Below, in pieces: positions 58,832-64,000 of a DNA stretch of 64,000 nucleotides (within the stretch, counting starts at the first letter, position 1; each line of letters starts with the position of its first letter). Location of the stretch: the NCBI RefSeq assembly GCF_013426895.1, contig NZ_AP023174.1:3472001-3536000 (forward strand), in the 5' to 3' direction. The position numbers were made by a program, and so were the translations under genes. This DNA is from Paraburkholderia largidicola. GTDB taxonomy: Bacteria > Pseudomonadota > Gammaproteobacteria > Burkholderiales > Burkholderiaceae. The notes beneath the pieces were generated by a model. The model saw only the letters and a list, made by a program, of their open reading frames with translations. It searched no databases and was not told the DNA's origin.

Positions 58832-58899
58832 GCCCGCTTCCTCTCGCGCATTGACGCTGCGTGGCCGCTAGCGGCTCGTATTGGACGTTATGAAAGCGC

Positions 58900-59229
58900 T
58901 CAGCGCGCCTGGTAAAGTTCTTTCAGCACGATGGCCGGGCGGCTCGGCGCGAACAGCGCCTGCAGCTTGGCCATGCGCGGGTTCGCGAGATCGCGGACCG
59001 TCGCGTCGTTGGCGAGGATCTGGCGGATCAGGTCGAATTTGCGCGAGCGCTCGTCGTCGGACAGGCGTACGCCGTCTTCCGCGTGCTTCAGCGCGTCGAC
59101 GAGATGCCGGTACTCGTCCTGCAACAGGACGAGCTCGTTCCAGAGCGCCTCTCGCGCCGCCATCACCATCTGGACTGAAATCGCTGCGATCGCCTCGTAG
59201 CGGGCGAAATATTCTGCGTTCGAACTCAT
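58900..59229 (-). CDS. fliT: Flagellar export chaperone FliT
   Basis: This 109-residue all-helical protein starts MSSNAEYFARYEAIAAISVQ and has the FliT pattern of two helical hairpins with an Arg/Lys/Asp-rich middle. FliT chaperones the cap protein FliD and in enterics restrains FlhDC. Its start overlaps the fliS stop by 4 bp. Confidence 0.87.
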   Translation of the reverse strand: MSSNAEYFARYEAIAAISVQMVMAAREALWNELVLLQDEYRHLVDALKHAEDGVRLSDDERSRKFDLIRQILANDATVRDLANPRMAKLQALFAPSRPAIVLKELYQAR

Positions 59230-59660
59230 CTCATGCTTTCGGCGGATGACTGCATCGCCATCCGCGCAATCTCCGGCGCGATTCCAATCCAGGCTTCCTC
59301 GAGCGTCGCCAGCAAGCCGTCGACTTCGACGAGCATCGCATCGCTCTGTTTGAGGTTCGCCTCGAGCAGTCGCCGTGTCATATAGCTATAGAGCGCGTGG
59401 AGACGCTCCGCGATTTCACCGCCTGCTTCTACGTTGAGCGCCTGCTGCAATCCGTCGCCGATGATCTGAATCGCCTTGCCGATCGCCTCGCCGCGCGCCG
59501 CAATGTCGCCCTGCTGCAGATGCATGCGCGCCTGCGCAACGGCCTTGCGTGCCCCCTGGTAGAGCATCACGATCAGGCGATGGGGACTGGCGCCCATCAC
59601 CCCTGTCTCCACGCCAACCCGAGCGTAGGCATTGGCTCCAGAGTGTCCCGGGGAAAACAT
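59226..59660 (-). CDS. fliS: Flagellar export chaperone FliS
   Basis: The 144-residue flagellin chaperone starts MFSPGHSGANAYARVGVETG and contains PHRLIVMLYQGARKAVAQAR and LYSYMTRRLLEANLK. ATG 59660 has AGGAGGAG upstream. It is first of the fliS-fliT-fliK-FlhB-like unit, behind a sigma-28 promoter. Confidence 0.95.
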   Translation of the reverse strand: MFSPGHSGANAYARVGVETGVMGASPHRLIVMLYQGARKAVAQARMHLQQGDIAARGEAIGKAIQIIGDGLQQALNVEAGGEIAERLHALYSYMTRRLLEANLKQSDAMLVEVDGLLATLEEAWIGIAPEIARMAMQSSAESMR

Positions 59661-60054
59661 CGGCGCTCCTCCTGTATTGCAGATGACGATCAGATCAGAC
59701 TGACAGCGGACAGCCCGCCAAAACGCCGCGAGATTCTGCCGCACGCGTTCCGGCCAGCCCTTGTATCAAGGTTATCGGTTCATACGAATAAAGCTTTAGC
59801 CCGCTGGAAGGAAGCGTCAGGAAAGATACGCGGCGCGGCGCCCGGGCGCCGCGCGCGGGCGCAGGTTGGCTGCGCATGGCGGGCCGCCGCACCGGCACGG
59901 TGCACGGAACCCGCGCGCGAGGCCGCCCGGCGAGGCGGGCGACGGGACGCTGCGCACGCTTGCGACAGACGCGATGCCGCCTGCATCGACCGCGTTCCGC
60001 CGCCCGGAGGCTGGCGGCGGCTCGCGATCGCACGCGGCATGCGCCGCAGGCGTC
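59661..60054. other. 394-bp intergenic region between fliE and fliS
   Basis: It holds the sigma-28 promoter at 59772-59798 and, further from fliS, very GC-rich sequence with a perfect 22-nt palindrome at 59833-59854 built on GCGCC/GGCGC. The segment next to fliE may contain its terminator. No open frame here is convincing. Confidence 0.6.
59772..59798 (-). promoter_or_regulatory. FliA (sigma-28) promoter of the fliS operon
   Basis: On the - strand TAAA (59795-59798), 15 bp and ACCGATAA (59772-59779) match the sigma-28 consensus TAAA-N15-GCCGATAA at all but one position. It lies ~112 bp before fliS. This makes fliSTK and the FlhB-like gene late (class III) genes. Confidence 0.85.
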
Positions 60055-60390
60055 TCAGACGGCCATCTGCATGATGTCGTTGTAGGCCGACACGAGCTTG
60101 TTGCGCACCTGCAGACCGAACTGGAAGCCGACGTTGGCCTTCTGCATGTCGACCATCACGTCGTTCAGCGACACGTTCGGCGCGCCGATTTCGAACGCAT
60201 GGGCTTCGCCGATCGCGCTCTTCTGGTCGCCGCTGATCTTGTCGATCGAGGCTTTCAGGGCCGACGCGAAGCCGCCTGCCGTGGCCGCGCCATTGTCATT
60301 CCCAACCGGGGCGCTGCCGCCCGTGGCCTGAGCCGCCATCTCCTGCATCTGCTGCAAGGCCGACTGGAGCGGATTGATGAGTGCCGTCAT
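60055..60390 (-). CDS. fliE: Flagellar hook-basal body protein FliE
   Basis: The 111-residue rod-adaptor protein joins the MS ring to the rod. The start [20 protein letters not shown] has GGAGAG upstream; the C-terminal [13 protein letters not shown] helix ([20 protein letters not shown]) is the family signature. It is divergent from fliF across 232 bp. Confidence 0.95.
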   Translation of the reverse strand: MTALINPLQSALQQMQEMAAQATGGSAPVGNDNGAATAGGFASALKASIDKISGDQKSAIGEAHAFEIGAPNVSLNDVMVDMQKANVGFQFGLQVRNKLVSAYNDIMQMAV

Positions 60391-60476
60391 GTTCTCTCCT
60401 GAGTGAGATGCAGGCGAGCGTTCGCGCCATACACCGATTGGACAGGAAGCATAGCAGTGGCCCTTTTGCGAAAGCC

Positions 60477-60513
60477 GTGAAAGTAAGGGGAAACCCCCCG
60501 CTATTCGGCGCAT
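60477..60513. promoter_or_regulatory. Candidate FlhDC-type site between fliE and fliF
   Basis: GTGAAAGTAAGG (60477-60488) and CGCTATTCGGCGCAT (60499-60513) face each other about 10 bp apart. The second resembles a FlhDC half-site; the first is poor. The place, upstream of divergent early flagellar genes, is right, but the match is weak. Confidence 0.25.
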
Positions 60514-60622
60514 CGGGTTGCTTACCCATGCGGATAATCCCTAGCGTGAAAGTCTCTGTCGGCAGGCAAGGTAAGGCGCCGTAAGCCGCAGAACGCAAAA
60601 GCATTCCGGAGAAACCCGACGC

Positions 60623-62404
60623 ATGGATTCGTCAGCCAACTCTTTGATCAACCCCGACGCCCGCATGGGCCTCGCCGGCGCGCAGCCGGGCGCAGCGGGA
60701 GCAGCCGGCGGCGCTGCAGGCCTCGACCTCGGCGGCACGGGCGGTGGTTTCGCCACGCGCTTCCCGGGCCTTCCCACGTCGCTGTCGCAGATGCGCGGCA
60801 ACCCGCGCGCGCCGCTGATCTTCGCCGTCGCGCTGCTGGTCGCCGTGGTCGCGGGGCTGATCCTCTGGTCGCGCGCTCCTGACTACAAGGTGCTGTACAG
60901 CAATGTCTCCGATCAGGACGGCGGCGCAATCGTTGCCGCGCTCCAGCAGGCGAACGTGCCGTACAAGTTTTCCGATGCGGGCGGCGCGATTCTGATTCCC
61001 GCCGACCAGGTGCACGAAATGCGTCTGCGCCTCGCGTCGCAGGGCTTGCCGAAGAGCGGCTCGGTCGGCTTCGAACTGATGGACAACCAGAAGTTCGGCA
61101 TCAGCCAGTTCGCCGAGCAGATCAACTATCAGCGCGCGCTCGAAGGCGAGTTGCAGCGCACGATCGAATCCATCTCGACGGTCAAGACGGCGCGCGTCCA
61201 TCTGGCGATTCCGAAGCCGACCGTGTTCGTGCGCGACCGCGAAGCGCCGTCGGCATCCGTGATGGTCAATCTGTATCCGGGCCGCATGCTCGACGAAGGC
61301 CAGGTCGTGGCGATTACGCATATGGTCGCCTCCGCCGTGCCCGACCTGCCCGTGCGCAACGTGACGATCATCGACCAGGACGGCAACCTGCTCACGCAGG
61401 CAGGCGTCAGTGGCAGCGGCCTCGACGCCACGCAACTGAAGTATGTGCAGCAGATCGAACGCAACACGCAGCAGCGCATCGACGCGATCCTTGGGCCGCT
61501 GTTCGGCTCGGGCAATGCGCATTCGTCGGTGAACGCAGACATCGATTTCTCGAAAGGCGAGCAGACGTCGGAAGACTACGGCCCGAACGGCAACCCGCAG
61601 CAAGCCGCGATCCGCAGCCAGCAGACCAGCACGGCCACCGAAATGTCGCAGAGCGGTGCGTCGGGCGTGCCGGGCGCACTGTCTAACCAGCCGCCGCAGC
61701 CGGCCTCCGCACCGATCGTCGCGAGCGCAAATGGCGCAAGCGGCGTGACGACGACGCCCGTCAGCGACCGCAAGGATGCGACCACCAACTACGAGCTGAA
61801 CAAGACCGTGAGCCACACGGAAAAGGCGATCGGCGGCATCAAGCGCCTGTCGGTGGCGGTGGTGGTGAACTACATGCGCGTGGTCGACGCGAAGGGCCAC
61901 GCGACCATGCAGCCCGTCCCCGCCGACAAGCTCGCGCAGGTCACACAGCTGGTGAAGGACGCGATGGGCTACGACCAGGCACGCGGCGACTCGATCAACG
62001 TGGTGAACAGCGCGTTCACGCAGATCGTCGATCCGGATGCCGACCTGCCGTGGTGGCGCACCAAGGACATGATCGCGATGTACAAGCAGATCGCGACGTA
62101 CGTGGGCATCGGCGCGGTCGCCCTGTTCCTCTACTTCGTGATGGTCAAGCCGGCGCTGCGCCGCGCGTTCCCGCCGCCGGAGCCGGCTGTCGCCGCGCTG
62201 CCGTCGCCGGACGAGCCGGTGCTCGACGGCCTGCCGAGCGCAGCCGCCATCGCCGCCGAAGAAGAAGTCGAAGGATCGCTGGTCTCGCTGGAAAGCGACA
62301 AGGCCAAATATGAGCGGAACCTCGAATATGCGCGTCAGATCGCGCGTCAGGATCCGAAGATCGTTGCAACCGTCGTGAAGAGCTGGGTGTCCGATGAGCA
62401 CTGA
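60623..62404 (+). CDS. fliF: Flagellar MS-ring protein FliF
   Basis: This 593-residue protein forms the MS ring in the inner membrane. It has membrane helices at about 70-90 (APLIFAVALLVAVVAGLILW) and 485-505 (YVGIGAVALFLYFVMV), ring-building motifs between them (DGGAIVAALQQANVPYKFSD, ARVHLAIPKPTVF), and a C-terminal FliG-binding tail. An 11-bp overlap with fliG indicates coupling. Confidence 0.97.
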   Translation: MDSSANSLINPDARMGLAGAQPGAAGAAGGAAGLDLGGTGGGFATRFPGLPTSLSQMRGNPRAPLIFAVALLVAVVAGLILWSRAPDYKVLYSNVSDQDGGAIVAALQQANVPYKFSDAGGAILIPADQVHEMRLRLASQGLPKSGSVGFELMDNQKFGISQFAEQINYQRALEGELQRTIESISTVKTARVHLAIPKPTVFVRDREAPSASVMVNLYPGRMLDEGQVVAITHMVASAVPDLPVRNVTIIDQDGNLLTQAGVSGSGLDATQLKYVQQIERNTQQRIDAILGPLFGSGNAHSSVNADIDFSKGEQTSEDYGPNGNPQQAAIRSQQTSTATEMSQSGASGVPGALSNQPPQPASAPIVASANGASGVTTTPVSDRKDATTNYELNKTVSHTEKAIGGIKRLSVAVVVNYMRVVDAKGHATMQPVPADKLAQVTQLVKDAMGYDQARGDSINVVNSAFTQIVDPDADLPWWRTKDMIAMYKQIATYVGIGAVALFLYFVMVKPALRRAFPPPEPAVAALPSPDEPVLDGLPSAAAIAAEEEVEGSLVSLESDKAKYERNLEYARQIARQDPKIVATVVKSWVSDEH

Positions 62405-63389
62405 AGGCGTATTGAAGAGCGCGCTCCTGCTGATGTCGATCGGCGAGGAAGAGGCAGCTCAGGTATTCAAGTTTCTGGGGCCGCGTGAGGTCCAGAAGAT
62501 CGGCGTCGCGATGGCGTCGCTGAAGAACATCACCCGCGAGCAGATCGACGAGGTGCTGCACGAGTTCGTCTCCGAGGCGGACAAGCACACTGCCCTCTCG
62601 CTCGATTCGAACGACTACATCCGCTCGGTGCTGACCAAGGCGCTCGGCGACGACAAGGCAGGCGCGATCATCGACCGTATCCTGCAAGGCAGCGATACGA
62701 GCGGCATCGAAGGCCTGAAGTGGATGGATTCGGCGGCCGTCGCGGAACTCATCAAGAACGAGCACCCGCAGATCATCGCGACGATTCTCGTGCACCTGGA
62801 CCGCGATCAGGCGTCGGAGATCGTCGCATGCTTCACGGAGCGTCTGCGCAACGACGTACTGCTGCGCATCGCGACACTCGACGGCATTCAGCCCGCCGCG
62901 CTGCGCGAACTCGACGACGTGCTGACGGGCCTGCTCTCGGGCAGCGACAACCTGAAGCGCAGCCCGATGGGCGGCATTCGCACGGCGGCGGAAATTCTCA
63001 ACTTCCTGCCGGGCAATCACGAAGAGTCCGTCATCGACAACGTCCGCCAGTACGACGCGGAACTCGCGCAGAAGATCATCGACCAGATGTTCGTGTTCGA
63101 CAACCTGCTCGACCTGGAAGACCGCGCGATCCAGCTGCTGCTGAAGGAAGTCGAGTCGGAAACGCTGATCATCTCGCTGAAGGGCGCGCAGCCCGCGCTG
63201 CGCCAGAAGTTCCTGTCGAACATGTCGCAGCGAGCGGCCGAACTGCTCGCGGAAGACCTCGATGCGCGCGGCCCGGTCCGCGTGTCGGAAGTGGAAACGC
63301 AACAGCGCAAGATCCTCCAGGTCGTGCGCAATCTCGCCGAGTCCGGTGCAATCGTGATCGGCGGCAAGGCGGAAGATGCATATGTCTGA
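62394..63389 (+). CDS. fliG: Flagellar motor switch protein FliG
   Basis: The 331-residue rotor protein has the three FliG domains: N-terminal FliF-binding (SALLLMSIGEEEAAQVFKFL), middle with the EHPQIIA motif, and C-terminal torque helix (DLEDRAIQLLLKEVESETL) carrying the charged residues that meet MotA. Length is normal. It overlaps fliF by 11 bp and fliH by 8 bp. Confidence 0.97.
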   Translation: MSTEGVLKSALLLMSIGEEEAAQVFKFLGPREVQKIGVAMASLKNITREQIDEVLHEFVSEADKHTALSLDSNDYIRSVLTKALGDDKAGAIIDRILQGSDTSGIEGLKWMDSAAVAELIKNEHPQIIATILVHLDRDQASEIVACFTERLRNDVLLRIATLDGIQPAALRELDDVLTGLLSGSDNLKRSPMGGIRTAAEILNFLPGNHEESVIDNVRQYDAELAQKIIDQMFVFDNLLDLEDRAIQLLLKEVESETLIISLKGAQPALRQKFLSNMSQRAAELLAEDLDARGPVRVSEVETQQRKILQVVRNLAESGAIVIGGKAEDAYV

Positions 63390-64000
63390 GCACGACTCCC
63401 CGCGCAAGGAGAGCCTCTCGGCCTACCAGCGCTGGGAGATGGCCTCGTTCGACCCGGTTCCCGAGCCGGAACCCGAAGTCGACGACGGCGCGTTCGAAGC
63501 CGAACTGCAACGCCTGCGCGACACCGCGCATGCGCAGGGCGTCGCGTCCGGCCATGTGGCTGGCCAGGCGCTCGGCTATCAGGCCGGCTACGAACAGGGC
63601 CGCGCTCAGGGCTTCGAACAGGGTCAGACGGAAGCGCGCGCGGAAGCCGAACAGCTCGCCGCGCTCGCCGAGACCTTCAAGGCAGCGCTCGACAATGCGC
63701 AGCACGAATTGTCCGAAACGATCGTCGCGCTCGCGCTCGACATCGCGCAACAAGTGGTTCGCCAGCATGTCCAGCACGATCCGACGGCACTGATCGCCGC
63801 CGCGCGTGAGGTGATGGCGACGGAACCGGCGCTGGTCGGCGCGCCGGCGCTGATCGTGAGTCCCGCCGATCTGCCCGTCGTCGAAGCGTATCTGCTGGAA
63901 GAACTGCAGACGCGCGGCTGGAGCGTGCGCACCGACCCCGCGGTCGAACGCGGCGGCTGCCGTGCCGTCTCCACGACAGGCGAAGTGGACGCCGGCATCG
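63382..64000 (+). CDS. fliH: Flagellar assembly protein FliH (partial, runs off the window)
   Basis: The first 206 residues are present, from ATG 63382 (MSEHDSPRKESLSAYQRWEM). GQALGYQAGYEQGRAQGFEQ is the glycine-repeat helix typical of FliH, and the later part (ALDIAQQVVRQHVQHDPTAL) starts the FliH/V-type E-subunit domain. FliH regulates the export ATPase FliI, which should follow. The 3' end lies beyond the window. Confidence 0.93.
   Translation, partial: MSEHDSPRKESLSAYQRWEMASFDPVPEPEPEVDDGAFEAELQRLRDTAHAQGVASGHVAGQALGYQAGYEQGRAQGFEQGQTEARAEAEQLAALAETFKAALDNAQHELSETIVALALDIAQQVVRQHVQHDPTALIAAAREVMATEPALVGAPALIVSPADLPVVEAYLLEELQTRGWSVRTDPAVERGGCRAVSTTGEVDAGI

Noticed and set aside
60391..60622. 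Sigma-54 promoter for fliF
   Set aside because: No GG-N10-GC pair with the expected TGGCAC and TTGCA flanks was found.

Overview
This window looks like chromosomal DNA of a GC-rich betaproteobacterium of the Burkholderiaceae, most like Paraburkholderia or Caballeronia. The assignment is inference from gene content and order (glmU-glmS, ttcA-folB-pteridine reductase-like SDR, slt divergent from 5-FTHF cyclo-ligase, ahcY-metF behind a SAH riboswitch, fliSTK facing fliE/fliFGH), strong third-position GC, and two copies of a large palindromic intergenic repeat. No rRNA, tRNA, CRISPR array, transposase or prophage was found.

Left part (1-10.9 kb): a large repetitive protein with a two-partner-secretion (TpsA/FHA-like) N-terminus; a LacI regulator divergent from a phytanoyl-CoA dioxygenase-like oxygenase and a Gfo/Idh/MocA dehydrogenase; a poorly coding interval (8.5-10 kb) holding an orphan promoter-to-terminator unit and an 88-residue orphan protein; then a SAM methyltransferase.

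Housekeeping block (10.9-27.1 kb): glmU-glmS (UDP-GlcNAc supply), ttcA (tRNA 2-thiocytidine), folB and a FolM-like SDR (pterin metabolism), a MidA-type methyltransferase whose start lies 13 bp from that of the divergent SDR, DUF2905, and a leftward series slt, NDUFA9-like, gst, cca, SWIM-SNF2 helicase. Divergent from slt is 5-formyltetrahydrofolate cyclo-ligase with a TTG start.

Repeat-bracketed block (27.2-43.75 kb): two nearly identical ~670-bp palindromic elements in the same orientation enclose a MarR-like regulator, the 5-oxoprolinase genes pxpBCA with a DUF969/DUF979 transporter, a TPR protein, and a leftward dipeptide ABC transporter operon (two tandem binding proteins, dppBCDF) ending in a TraB/GumN protein. 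The contents fit scavenging of peptides and pyroglutamate.

Methyl cycle and surface functions (43.8-57.1 kb): ahcY, a small holin-like membrane protein and metF form a leftward operon behind a SAH riboswitch. A family 2 glycosyltransferase, lrgAB with a divergent LysR regulator, a DUF937-OmpA fusion, a GMC oxidoreductase, an AidB-like acyl-CoA dehydrogenase and a coniferyl-aldehyde-type dehydrogenase follow.

Flagellar block (57.1 kb to the end): leftward fliS-fliT-fliK-FlhB-C-terminal-like gene behind a near-consensus sigma-28 promoter, leftward fliE, and rightward fliF-fliG-fliH; fliH runs off the window.
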